Origin: VAXT01 sp963774625
Lineage (GTDB): Bacteria; Actinomycetota; Thermoleophilia; Gaiellales; Gaiellaceae
Direction of reading: 5' to 3'
Assembly: GCA_963774625.1 (NCBI GenBank)
Contig: CAVZFQ010000014.1
Location: forward strand, 101,877 to 165,876
Length of the DNA stretch: 64,000 bases
Shown here: piece after piece, positions 8,675 to 20,755 of the stretch
How the letters are laid out: every line of letters begins with the position of its first letter
How positions within the stretch are numbered: position 1 is the first letter of the stretch
The notes under the pieces: generated by a model
The model's input: the letters and a program-made list of their open reading frames with translations, nothing else
What the model was told of the DNA's origin: nothing
Database searches by the model: none
Translations under genes and position numbers: made by a program

Positions 8675-9433
8675 ATGATGGCGTCCTACCCCGCGCTCAA
8701 GGCGGCCCTGCCCGGGCGCCTCAAGCTCGTCCTCAGGCGCAGCTTCTTGCGGGTCGCATCGATCCTGAACACGGGCTCGAACGTCTCGTGTCCGTGCTGC
8801 GGTAGCAGCTTCCGGAAGTTCGCCCGTTTCCACGGGCTCAACGACCAATGCCCGAGGTGCGGGTCGTTGATGCGACAGCGCGCCGTGACGCTGTACCTCC
8901 GGGACGTCCTGCGTGTACCGGAGAGAGGCGGAGACATCCTTCATATCGGCCCGGCGTCCTCGGTTCAGGGCTGGCTCGTCTCGTTCCCGGCGGTGCACTA
9001 TGTATCGCTCGACCTGGACTCTCCGCTGGCCGACATCAAGGGGGATATCACCGATCTCCCGTTCCCCGACGGCTCCTACGATCTGATCGTCTGCCTGCAC
9101 GTGCTCGAGCACGTGCAGGAGGACCGCAAGGCGATCAGCGAGCTCTTTCGAGTGCTGAGGCCCGGAGGCACAGCAGTGATCCAGGTTCCCCCGAGCCCCT
9201 TCGAAGAGACGCTCGAGGACCCGACGGTGACCGATCCAGCGGAGCGCGAGCGCCGGTACGGGCAATACGACCACGTGCGGCTCTGCGGCTCCGACTATCT
9301 CGAGCGGCTCGAGGAGCCCGGCTTCGCGGTGACTCGAGAGGACTACGCGGAGCGGCTCAACCTGGCCACGCGCTCGCTCTACGAGATTCACGCCGGTGAG
9401 CCGTTCTATGTGTGCCTGAAGCAGCCCGCGTGA
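8675..9433 (+). CDS. SAM-dependent methyltransferase with zinc ribbon
   Basis: A 252-residue class I methyltransferase. An N-terminal zinc ribbon has two Cys pairs (CPCCGSSF and CPRCGSLM), followed by a Rossmann fold: ILHIGPASS (motif I variant), FPDGSYDLIVCLHVLEHV (motif IV) and LRPGGTAVIQVP (motif VI). ATG 8675 is preferred over the TTG at 8642 because the upstream residues are not conserved-looking. Its stop overlaps the GTG of the next glycosyltransferase (9430-9433). It probably methylates a sugar nucleotide or glycan; the zinc ribbon plus type 11 arrangement is common in polysaccharide loci. Confidence 0.85.
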   Translation: MMASYPALKAALPGRLKLVLRRSFLRVASILNTGSNVSCPCCGSSFRKFARFHGLNDQCPRCGSLMRQRAVTLYLRDVLRVPERGGDILHIGPASSVQGWLVSFPAVHYVSLDLDSPLADIKGDITDLPFPDGSYDLIVCLHVLEHVQEDRKAISELFRVLRPGGTAVIQVPPSPFEETLEDPTVTDPAERERRYGQYDHVRLCGSDYLERLEEPGFAVTREDYAERLNLATRSLYEIHAGEPFYVCLKQPA

Positions 9434-10455
9434 AGCGAGTCTCGGTCATGGCGCCGATGTGGAACGAGGCGTCGCACATCGACGGCTTCGTCGCCGACAT
9501 CGCAGCGCAGGACTTCGACGGGGAGCTCGAGTTGCTGGTCGCCGACGGAGCATCGAGCGACGGGTCCGTGGAGCGGTTGCGCGGCGCGGCCGAGCGTGAG
9601 GGGATCGAGGTCACGGTTCTCGACAACCCCGCGCGGTGGGTCTCCGCCGGCCTCAACTCGTGCATCCGCTCGGCCACCGGGGACCTCATCGTCCGCGTCG
9701 ACTGTCACAGCCGGTACCCGACGGACTACGTGCGAAGGTGCGTGGCCGCGGCCGAGGAGACCGGGGCCGAGAACGTCGGCGGCGTCTTCATTCCGGTCGG
9801 CCGCACCGGCACCGAGCGTGCAGTGGCCTGCGCCATGAACAGCCCCTTCGGCGGGATTCACTGGACGCGCCACGGAGAGGGCGCGCGCGTCGAGGTCGAC
9901 ACCGTGCCCTACGGGGCCTTCACGCCGGATGCGTTCGAGCGGGCGGGGCTCTTCGACGAGACGCTCGTCCGCAACCAGGACGACGAGTTCAACCTGCGGC
10001 TGCGCCTCGCCGGCGGCAAGATCGTGCTCGACCCTGCGATTCGGATCTTCTACACGCCCCGCGGCAGCTTCACCCGGCTCTTTCGGCAGTACTACGAGTA
10101 CGGGCTCTGGAAGCCGGCGGTCATGAGCAAGCACGGCCGGGTCGTCAGCGCGCGCAGCCTCGTGCCCATTGTCTTCGTCGGCTCCCTCGCCGTCCTACTC
10201 GCGCTCGCGGCGTTCAGCGTGACTGCGCGCATCCTGCTGGCGCTCGAGCTCGCCGTCTACCTCGCCGGCGCCCTCGTCTTCGGCGTGCGCGCCATCCGTG
10301 CGAACAGTGAGAAGTGGAGCCTGCTCCCGCGCGTGATCGCGTCGTTCGTGGTCTTCCACGTCGCGTACGGGATCGGGATGGCTGCCGGTCTAGCCCGTGT
10401 CGGGCTCCGGCGGCGGCGCAGCGGCGCTTCCGCCGGAGCCGAAGCGCTTCCGTAG
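9430..10455 (+). CDS. family 2 glycosyltransferase (ExoA-like)
   Basis: A 341-residue inverting glycosyltransferase. The GT-A fold starts SVMAPMWNEASHIDGF, with VADGASSDGS (nucleotide-binding Asp), RVDCHSRYP (the DxD-equivalent region, close to ExoA-type RVDAHSRYP) and the acceptor motif RNQDDEFNLRLR. Two or three C-terminal membrane helices (about 245-325) anchor it. GTG 9430 is chosen because it forms a GTGA overlap with the preceding stop. The 3' end overlaps the convergent flippase gene by 66 bases. It probably elongates the lipid-linked repeat unit at the inner membrane face. Confidence 0.9.
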   Translation: MKRVSVMAPMWNEASHIDGFVADIAAQDFDGELELLVADGASSDGSVERLRGAAEREGIEVTVLDNPARWVSAGLNSCIRSATGDLIVRVDCHSRYPTDYVRRCVAAAEETGAENVGGVFIPVGRTGTERAVACAMNSPFGGIHWTRHGEGARVEVDTVPYGAFTPDAFERAGLFDETLVRNQDDEFNLRLRLAGGKIVLDPAIRIFYTPRGSFTRLFRQYYEYGLWKPAVMSKHGRVVSARSLVPIVFVGSLAVLLALAAFSVTARILLALELAVYLAGALVFGVRAIRANSEKWSLLPRVIASFVVFHVAYGIGMAAGLARVGLRRRRSGASAGAEALP

Positions 10456-11763
10456 CCGGCGAGCGAACCAGGCGACGTCGCTCGGCCGCGGCACGAGGTC
10501 GGACGCTCGCGCTCCCAGCGTGCGGATGAAGATCGTCGCGACGACGAGGCCCGCTGCCGTGTGCGCCAGGGCGGCCGCCACCGCAGCGCCCGTGCCGCCG
10601 AACGGTGGAATCAGCACGACGTCGAGCACGACGCTGCACACGAATCCGGCGCCGATGGCCATGCTCTGCAGGCCGGGGTTCCCGCGCGCGACGAGCGCGC
10701 TACCGAGGAGCTTGATCGTCGTGACCCCGATCGAGGCCACGACGAGGATACGAAGCATGCCGACCGAGTCTTGGAACTCGTCACCGAAGATGACCGTGCA
10801 GAGGATCGGCGCCGCCGCGAACATGACGACACCGAAGAGCGCAGTAATGAGGATCACGGCGCGGAAGACGCGCGCGGCCAGTCGCGCCGCCTCGTCCCGT
10901 GCGGCCCGAACCAGATCCGGCCTCTGGACGTAGGACAGCGCCGTCGGCAAGTACCAGAGGGCTTCGGCCCAGGCGACGGCGACGCTGTAGACCCCGAGCT
11001 CGCGCGAGCCAGCGATTGCGCCCAGCAGCCACTGGTCGAGGCGGTAGTTGCCGAGCAACATGATCCGGCCCGGGTGGGCCCGGGCTCCGAAGGCCAGCGC
11101 GCGTTTGGCGAGCGCCAGATCGGGTCGTCCGAAGCCCGCCAGCCTGCGCTGCACGTACCAGGCAAGCAGCACGGTCTCGAGTGTCTGCCCGGCGAGCCAC
11201 CAGCCGACCGCGGTCCCGACAGTGAGGATCCCGAAGGCGTAGAAGAGCCCGTTCCCGACGACGTTCAGCGCCGGTGCGAGCAGATAGGCGGTATTCGTGA
11301 CCGCGAAGCCGTAGTCGGCCTGCACGAGGAAGCGGAGGAAGATCTGGAGCAGGATCGCCGGGATGAAGGCGAACGCCACCCAGCGGAGGGTCGGGTCCGA
11401 CTCGCCGGCGACGGCGGGAACGAGGGCGATGAGGCCGGCCAGCACGGCGATCGCCACGCCGCCGAGGACGAGCGAGAGCAGGACCGAGTTCGAAGCCAGC
11501 GCGCGCCGTACCCGTGGCTCCGACGCTGCGAGGTTGGCATTCGCCTCCTGGAGGCCGAACGTCGCGAGGTTGGCCGTCAGGAACGTGATCGCCGTCAGAA
11601 AGGCGACGTTGCCGCGGCCCTCGGCGCCGAGCGCGCGGGCCACGATCAACACGCTGAGGAGCGACAGAAACGCCGCCGAGACCTGTGTGCCGTACGTCAG
11701 CACGGCCGAGCGGGCAAAGGGCGGCGGAGTTGTGCCGGCTTCGTTGTTCGGCCGTTTCGACAC
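10390..11763 (-). CDS. polysaccharide flippase (Wzx/MATE-like membrane protein)
   Basis: A polytopic protein of about 457 residues with 12-14 predicted membrane helices. It begins near FARSAVLTYGTQVSAAFLSLL and has LGAEGRGNVAFLTA, which is characteristic of oligosaccharide flippases. Later segments include NYRLDQWLLG and PPFGGTGAAVAAAL. GTG 11763 is used; residues further upstream in frame are Pro/Arg-rich and unlikely. It would flip the undecaprenyl-linked repeat unit. It diverges from the O-antigen ligase-like gene (65 bases apart), so the two probably share a regulatory region. Confidence 0.88.
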   Translation of the reverse strand: MSKRPNNEAGTTPPPFARSAVLTYGTQVSAAFLSLLSVLIVARALGAEGRGNVAFLTAITFLTANLATFGLQEANANLAASEPRVRRALASNSVLLSLVLGGVAIAVLAGLIALVPAVAGESDPTLRWVAFAFIPAILLQIFLRFLVQADYGFAVTNTAYLLAPALNVVGNGLFYAFGILTVGTAVGWWLAGQTLETVLLAWYVQRRLAGFGRPDLALAKRALAFGARAHPGRIMLLGNYRLDQWLLGAIAGSRELGVYSVAVAWAEALWYLPTALSYVQRPDLVRAARDEAARLAARVFRAVILITALFGVVMFAAAPILCTVIFGDEFQDSVGMLRILVVASIGVTTIKLLGSALVARGNPGLQSMAIGAGFVCSVVLDVVLIPPFGGTGAAVAAALAHTAAGLVVATIFIRTLGARASDLVPRPSDVAWFARRLRKRFGSGGSAAAPPPEPDTG

Positions 11764-11828
11764 TATTCTTAGAACCCTAGGCGGCGATGACCTTTCCGGG
11801 AACTCACGACGCGGCGTACCGGCCGCAC

Positions 11829-13266
11829 ATGGACCTGTCTGCCCTTGGGTGGATCGGCCTGGCGGCGGTCCTCGCGTTCGTCGAGGCGTTCGCAGCACTG
11901 ATCGATTGGCAGCTCGGGCTCGCGGTCGCCCTGGCGGTGATCTTCGCCGGTGATCGTCCTGACTCGGCCCGTTTTGCTCCTCCCGCTGGCCGTGGTGACC
12001 GTCTTCATCGAGTCCCTGGTGTTCGCCGGGCTGCCGGTCACGCGCCTGCTGGCGCCGGCGGCACTGATCATGGTGCTCGTCGAGCTGCTGCGGGGCGGCG
12101 CTCGCATCCGGCCGGGCGCTCCGCTCGTGGCCGCCAGCCTCTACGTGGCGTGGGCCGTGGCGAGCGGCGCCTGGACGATGAGCGCGCCAGGCACCCAGTA
12201 CCTGCTCCAGTCCCTCGGCATCTCCCTCGTCTACTTCCTCGCCAGCGCTTCCCTTCCGCGCTCCGAGGATGACCTACGACTTTTTCTCTACGTCGTCGCC
12301 TTCGGCGCGGGTCTCATGGGCACCCTCTCTGTCCTAGCGTTCGCCGGGATGCCGTCACCCCCCGGCATCGATCTGCTCCAGGCCGGGCGCTCGCAAGGAG
12401 GTGTCGGCGACCCTGACTTCTTCGCTGCGATTCAGCTCGTCGTCGTCCCGCTCGTCCTCGTGCTGGCGAGCGAGACCACGAAGAAGCCGCTCCGGGTCGC
12501 TCTCTATCTGAGCCTGCTGCCGATCCTCGCCTCGATCTTCACATCGCTGTCCCGCGGAGCGTTCATCGGCGTCGTCGTCCTGGGCACGCTCTTCCTCGTC
12601 TCGCGCCCGGAGCGTCTCTTCCGCTCGCGGCAGGAGAAGGCCCTCGCCCTCGTAGTCGTCGCGCTCGGCATGATCGGCTTCTTCTCGCGGCCGTTCCTCC
12701 GCGACCAGGTGGTGACGCGTGCGCAGTCGATCTACGCGCCACAGACTCAGGAGGACAAGACGGGCTCCGGGCGCACGAACATCTGGAAGGCGGCGGCGAG
12801 GACGGCGACCGAGCATCCGGTCCTCGGGGTCGGGTACGGAAGCTTCAGGTACATCTCCGAAGAGCTGATCCTGCAGACGCCGGGCGTCGACCTCGAGGTC
12901 TACGGGGACCGCAGCGAGGGGGACAACTACGCGGCGCACCAGACCTATCTGGGCACCGCCGCGGAGCTGGGCTTCACGGGCCTCTTCCTCTACCTCGGGA
13001 TCCTGGTCACGACCGGGTTGGCGCTGAGACGCACGGTCAAGCGCGCGGCACTCCTGGGGTCGCCGTTCGTGGGCCGTGTCGCCCACGCCCTGCTCCTGGG
13101 CCTGATGACTTGGGCAGTCACCGCTTTCTTCCTCAGCACGGAGACGGCGAGGATGTTCTGGGTCATCGTCGGCCTCAGCCTCGCCTTACCGAGGCTGCTT
13201 CCGGAGCCCTGGGGAGGGGCTGCGAAGGACGACTACCCCGAGCGCTCGAACGCGCCGACGTCGTAG
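11829..13266 (+). CDS. O-antigen ligase/polymerase-like membrane protein, probably frameshifted
   Basis: A polytopic protein with about 11 helices and the Wzy/WaaL signature in the large loop and after it: SLSRGAFIGV, GRTNIWKAA, HPVLGVGYGSF and HQTYLGTAAELGFTGLFLYL. The main frame opens at GTG 11950. The preceding 120 bases in another frame encode MDLSALGWIGLAAV and LGLAVALAVIFA, a natural first helix for this family. A one-base indel near 11950 (IFA to VIVLTRP) would join them; reinitiation at 11950 is the alternative. It overlaps the convergent beta-helix gene by 34 bases. Confidence 0.8.
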
Positions 13267-14396
13267 CCGCGCCCGGTTGGGCGTTTCCGGCCGGCGATGT
13301 CCGTACGCGGAGCGGAGTCGGCCCGCGCGCGGTCGACCGCAGGGCTTCCGCTCGCGAGCCTGAAATCACGGCGGGAGCGCGAAACGAACTTCGGGTCGGA
13401 GCTGATGTTGCTGCCCAGCCGCAAGGTCGAGCACCCGCGCTGCACCGCCCCGTCGCCGTTGCCGAAGATCACGTTGGCATCGATCGCGACCGGCCCGGTC
13501 GGGCAGTCGCTGTCGGTCTGGACCCCGTACTGGTCGTTGAAGGCGAGGATGTTGTTGCGGATCGTGATGTTGTCGACGCCGCCGGAGCCGCCGACGACGA
13601 TCCCGCTGTGCGCCGAGCCGGTCACCGTGTTGTTGACGATGAGCGAGCGGCTGTTCTGGTCGTACACCTGGATCCCGAACCCGAAGGGATGGCTGAAGAT
13701 CAGGTTGTTCGCCGCGACGTGGCTACGGCCCTGGAAGTAGAGCCCGTGGCTCTGGTGCTGGCCCGAGACGTGACCCAGGCCGTTGTCGTGGATCCGGTTG
13801 CCGAGGATCTGGAGGTGGTGGGTCTGCTCCTCCGAGAAGACGCCCTGGTCCTGCGAGTAGCGGATCTCGTTGCCCGAGAGCTCGATGTGATGGGCGTCGT
13901 CCTGGAAGTACACGTTCGTCGAGGACGTGCCCCGGGCGCGCTCCAGGACGAAGCCCCGGATCCGGTAGTAGCCCGTGTCGATCTCGAGCGCTCCGTCCGC
14001 GTGTGAGATCACCGGCCGCTCCCGCGGGTAGGCGGCGATCGTGATCGGCTTCGCAGCCGTCCCGGGCCTCGTCACCTGGACGTTCTCCCGATAGATGCCC
14101 TTACGGACCAGCGCCCGCTGCCCGGGCCGTAGTGTGCTCGCGGCTCTCTGGATCGTCCGCCAGGGTCGTGCCAGCGTTCCGGGGTTCGAATCGCGCCCTC
14201 GGGCAGACACGTAGTACGCCCGTCCGCGGGAGAGCGGGAGCGGCTGCGGCAGACCCGATGCGGCGGCTTTTCCCGAAACCGCGGCCGGCTGATCCGACTC
14301 ATTCGACCGCGCCTGCTTGTGCGCGCACGCCGCTCCCGGCACGAGCATCGTGACGGCGACGGCGCCGATGAAAATGCTCTTTCTTGGCCCGGCCAT
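13233..14396 (-). CDS. secreted right-handed beta-helix protein
   Basis: A 387-residue protein. The N-terminal hydrophobic segment IFIGAVAVTMLVPGAACA is a signal peptide; a Cys follows, but the lipobox (GAAC) is weak. The domain start YYVSARGRDSNPGTLARPW and a series of NN-containing rungs (SGNEIRYS, LGNRIHDN, NNLIFSH, NNTVTG, NNILAF) form a pectate-lyase/alginate-lyase-like solenoid. It ends GAFERSG, the usual cap of this family. It is clearly paralogous to the C-terminal domain encoded at 22740-24650. It may bind or trim the exported polysaccharide; no catalytic triad can be assigned. Confidence 0.85.
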   Translation of the reverse strand: MAGPRKSIFIGAVAVTMLVPGAACAHKQARSNESDQPAAVSGKAAASGLPQPLPLSRGRAYYVSARGRDSNPGTLARPWRTIQRAASTLRPGQRALVRKGIYRENVQVTRPGTAAKPITIAAYPRERPVISHADGALEIDTGYYRIRGFVLERARGTSSTNVYFQDDAHHIELSGNEIRYSQDQGVFSEEQTHHLQILGNRIHDNGLGHVSGQHQSHGLYFQGRSHVAANNLIFSHPFGFGIQVYDQNSRSLIVNNTVTGSAHSGIVVGGSGGVDNITIRNNILAFNDQYGVQTDSDCPTGPVAIDANVIFGNGDGAVQRGCSTLRLGSNISSDPKFVSRSRRDFRLASGSPAVDRARADSAPRTDIAGRKRPTGRGYDVGAFERSG

Positions 14397-14626
14397 GGCG
14401 GCGAAGGATAGCGGCGCGAGTCGTAGCCCAAAACTCGCTGAGAACCGTTTGTCGCACTAGGTATCGATGGTCAGAAAAGTAGGCCGTCCGACCTATTGAA
14501 CAATGGCCAATTCGCTGCAAGTAATACGTAGGGCGTAGGCGAACTAAGCACGGGAGAGGTTGGGGCTCTGCGGCACGTAGCGGCATTACTAGTCTGGTCG
14601 GGGCTGCCCGACCGGGTGCAGGAAGC
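14397..14626. promoter_or_regulatory. divergent intergenic region of 230 bases
   Basis: It separates the starts of two divergent secreted-protein genes and is clearly more AT-rich than its surroundings, consistent with promoters in both directions. No convincing -35/-10 pair with 16-18 spacing was identified. AGGA lies just upstream of the ATG at 14627. Confidence 0.4.
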
Positions 14627-17605
<2,979 letters not shown>

Positions 17606-19500
17606 CGGTCGAACCAGAGCGAGAAAGTCAGCAAGGCCCAGATTTTCCGGCTGTTGTCGGCGCGCCGTTCGGCGTGGCTCTCGAGCAGCTGGGTGACGAC
17701 CTCGGGACGGAAGAAACCCTGCCGTCGAACGTTCTCCGGCGACAGGACGTCCCTCATCAACGGCTGCAGGTCCTTGCGCAGCCAGGTGCCGATCGGGGGC
17801 ACGAAGCCCTTCTTCTTGCCTTCGAGAATCTCTCGTGGGAGGAGGGGAGCGACGGCCTTCCGGAGGAGTCGCTTTTTGGCGAGCCCTCGCACCTTCAGCT
17901 TGCTCGGGAGTGCCAGCGCGAGCTCGGCGACGACCGGGTCGAGGATCGGCACGCGCGCCTCGAGCGAGTGCGCCATGCTCGCTCGGTCCGTCTTGACGAG
18001 CATGTCGTCGACCATGAACAGGCCGAGGTCGAGGCCCATCAGGCGCGAGAGCTCGTCCGAGCCCTCCGTCTCCGCGTAGTGACCGCGCAGGATCTCCAGC
18101 GGATCGGCGAGCGCTCGCCGATCCGGGTGCACGAGCGCGCCGCGCTCCTCGGGGGTGAAGACGGACTTCCAGGAGTAGTGGCGCTCGAGCGGGGACATGC
18201 GCGCTGCCCGAACGAAGCGCTTCGCGCGCCAGTCGAGGCTGCTCGCCTTGTCGGTCGACGTCGGAAGTCGCTCGACGAGAGGCCGTAGAGCCCAGGCTGC
18301 CGGCGCGAGCCGGCGCGCCAGCGCATGGCCGGCGTAGTAGTTGTAGCCCCCGAAGAGCTCGTCTCCGCCCTCTCCCGAGAGCGCCACCTTGACGTGCCGG
18401 CGGGCCAGCTCCGAGACGAGGTAGGTCGGGATCGCCGACGAGTCGGCGAACGGCTCGTCGAAGGCCTGGGCGAGGGCCGGCATCAGCTCGGCGGCGTCGG
18501 GGCTGACGAGGAGCTCATGGTGGTCGGTTCCGAAGCGCTCGGCGACGATCCGCGCCATTGCTCGCTCGTCGAACTCGCGCTCGTCGAAGCCGATCGTGAA
18601 CGTGCTCACCTGCCCCGCCGCCTCCGAGGCGAGCGCGGCCAGCATGCACGAGTCGATCCCGCCCGAGAGGAGGACGCCAACGGGCACGTCGGCGATGAGA
18701 TGGGCGCGAACCGAGTCACGGAGCCGCTCGCGCAGCTCCTCGGCCAGCTCCTCCTCGCCCTCGGTGCGGATCTCGCTTTTCGGCGCGGGTCGGGGTCGTG
18801 CGTAGCGCTCGATGGAGATGTCCGAGCCCTGGTCGGCCTGCCAGACGAGGACGCTTCCGGGCGGGAGCTTGCGCACGTCGCGGAAGATCGACAGCGGTGC
18901 CGGCACGAAGCTGAAGGCAAGAAACGCTTCGAGCGCGTCCTGGTCGAGCTCGCGGGAGAACCCCGGCTGGCGAACCAGCGCCTTCAGCTCGGACGCGAAG
19001 GACAGCGAATCTCCGGTGAGCCTGTAGTACAGCGGCTTGATGCCGAAGCGGTCCCGCGCCAGGACCAGGCGTTTCCGCCTGCCGTCCCACACTGCGATCG
19101 CGAACATCCCTCGGAGGCGCTCGGCGAAACCCGGCCCGTGCTCCTCGTAGAGGTGGGCGAGGACTTCGGTGTCGCCCTGCGTGCGGAAGGAATGGCCCTT
19201 GCCGGCCAGCTCGGAACGCAGCTCGCGGTAGTTGTAGATCTCGCCGTTCTGCACGACCGTGACCGAGCCGTCCTCGTTCGACAGCGGCTGGTCACCCGTC
19301 TCCAGGTCGATGATCGCCAGGCGCCGCGCGGCGAGCCCGGTGCCGTTCTCGACGAACATGCCTTCACTGTCCGGCCCGCGGTGGATGAGCGCAGCGCTCA
19401 TCTCCTCGAGCACGCCGCGGTCGACGGCGTCGCCGTTCAGTGAGACCAGGCCGCAGATTCCACACATAGCTCAGAGTTTAGGGACGTTCTCAGGCATTTC

Positions 19501-20691
19501 TCAGGCATTTCTAAGGAAAGCGGCGACCCGCGCCGCCTCGCTCTCGAGCGTGCGTTCCCGGGCCAAGGCCAGGCCGTGCTCGACGAGCTGCGAGCGCAGC
19601 CGGTCGTCGTCCACGAGCTGGAAGAGCGCGGTCGTGAGCGCCGCCCGATCGTCGGGTGGCACGAGCAGGCCTGCAGCGCCGTCGTCGAGCGCCGCACGGA
19701 CACCGCCCACGTCGGTGGCGATGATCGGAGTGCCGGAGGAAAGCGCCTCGACGAGGACGTGCGGGACGCCCTCGGTCAGCGAGACGTGCAGAAACACGTG
19801 GGCGCGCCGGTATTCGTCGAGTAGCTCCGGCCCGAACGGGACGTAGCCCAGCAACTCGACCCGGTCGCCGATCCCGAGCTCGTCGGCCTGGCGGCGGACC
19901 TCGTCGGCGAGCGGGCCGACCCCGGCCCACCGGAGGCGGAACTTGCCCGGCCGGGCGCGGTCAACGTCGGCGAGCGCTGCAACCAGGAGGAGCGGGTTCT
20001 TCTCGGCATCGATTCGCCCCACGGTGAGGAGATCGAGCACGCCGGTCCAGTCTCGCTCCGGAGGCTCGCTGACGACGTCTGCCTCGCGTACGAGCGAGGG
20101 CATCATCGCCAGCACGCGCCCTTTCTTGCTCGCGTAGCGCTCGGCGTTCGCCGTGCCCACCACCGTCGCGGGGATTCGCCGGGCGAGCAGTCGATGCATG
20201 CCGTCCATGGCCCGGACCGCCGCCAGCACGGGCTTCCAGCGAGGACTCGGTAGGCGGGCGCGAAAGTACTCCGGGGTGTCCTGCCGGACGCCGAACACCA
20301 CTCGCCGGCCTCTGAGCCTGGCCAAGAGAATGATCATCAGCTCGAAGGGATGGGGCCCGAACACCCACACGACGTCCACGCCGGCCAGGCCCCGCCAGAA
20401 CGAAGAGCCCGTCCGGACGGCCGCCCCCGCGACGGCGTGGAGCCGGCGCAGGCTTCCGTAGTCGGGCAGCTGGACGACAACCGTCCGGCCGGGGAGGCAC
20501 GCCAGCTCATCGCCTCCGTCAGTCCCCACGACGCGCGCGAAGACCACGAACGAGTCGAAGCCCTCCGCCACCTCGCTCACGAAGCGGAAAAACGGCGCGT
20601 CGGCAGGGTCCGGAGCTACCTGAGCCCCGACCATGCGGAACGGCCCGTCCTGGTAGACGCCGAGCCGCGCCGACATCAGATTTCGCCCCAT
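19501..20691 (-). CDS. family 4 glycosyltransferase
   Basis: A 396-residue retaining GT-B glycosyltransferase. Family features are LLTVGRIDAEKNP (start of the C-terminal Rossmann domain), LLGYVPFGPELLDEYRRAHVFLHVSLTEGVPHVLVEALSSG (given here as separate consecutive segments: LGYVPFGPEL, VFLHVSLTEG, VPHVLVEALSSG) and TDVGGVRAAL. The EGVPHVLVEALSSG segment carries the nucleotide-sugar-binding Glu pair. ATG 20691 is used; ATG 20676 is possible. The start region overlaps the inferred promoter of the divergent Wzz-like gene. It probably adds one sugar of the repeat unit. Confidence 0.9.
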   Translation of the reverse strand: MGRNLMSARLGVYQDGPFRMVGAQVAPDPADAPFFRFVSEVAEGFDSFVVFARVVGTDGGDELACLPGRTVVVQLPDYGSLRRLHAVAGAAVRTGSSFWRGLAGVDVVWVFGPHPFELMIILLARLRGRRVVFGVRQDTPEYFRARLPSPRWKPVLAAVRAMDGMHRLLARRIPATVVGTANAERYASKKGRVLAMMPSLVREADVVSEPPERDWTGVLDLLTVGRIDAEKNPLLLVAALADVDRARPGKFRLRWAGVGPLADEVRRQADELGIGDRVELLGYVPFGPELLDEYRRAHVFLHVSLTEGVPHVLVEALSSGTPIIATDVGGVRAALDDGAAGLLVPPDDRAALTTALFQLVDDDRLRSQLVEHGLALARERTLESEAARVAAFLRNA

Positions 20692-20721
20692 TTGTGCAAC
20701 TTTAGAGATGGTCCCTAGAAT
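20692..20721 (+). promoter_or_regulatory. sigma-70-type promoter of the Wzz/BY-kinase-like gene
   Basis: TTGTGC (20692-20697) and TAGAAT (20716-20721) are separated by 18 bases. A GGAG ribosome site at about 20748 precedes GTG 20756. The -10 resembles the TAGAA-type boxes seen before other genes in this window. Confidence 0.5.
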
Positions 20722-20755
20722 GAGTACTCGGGGTCGGACTTCCTAACGGAGCAAC

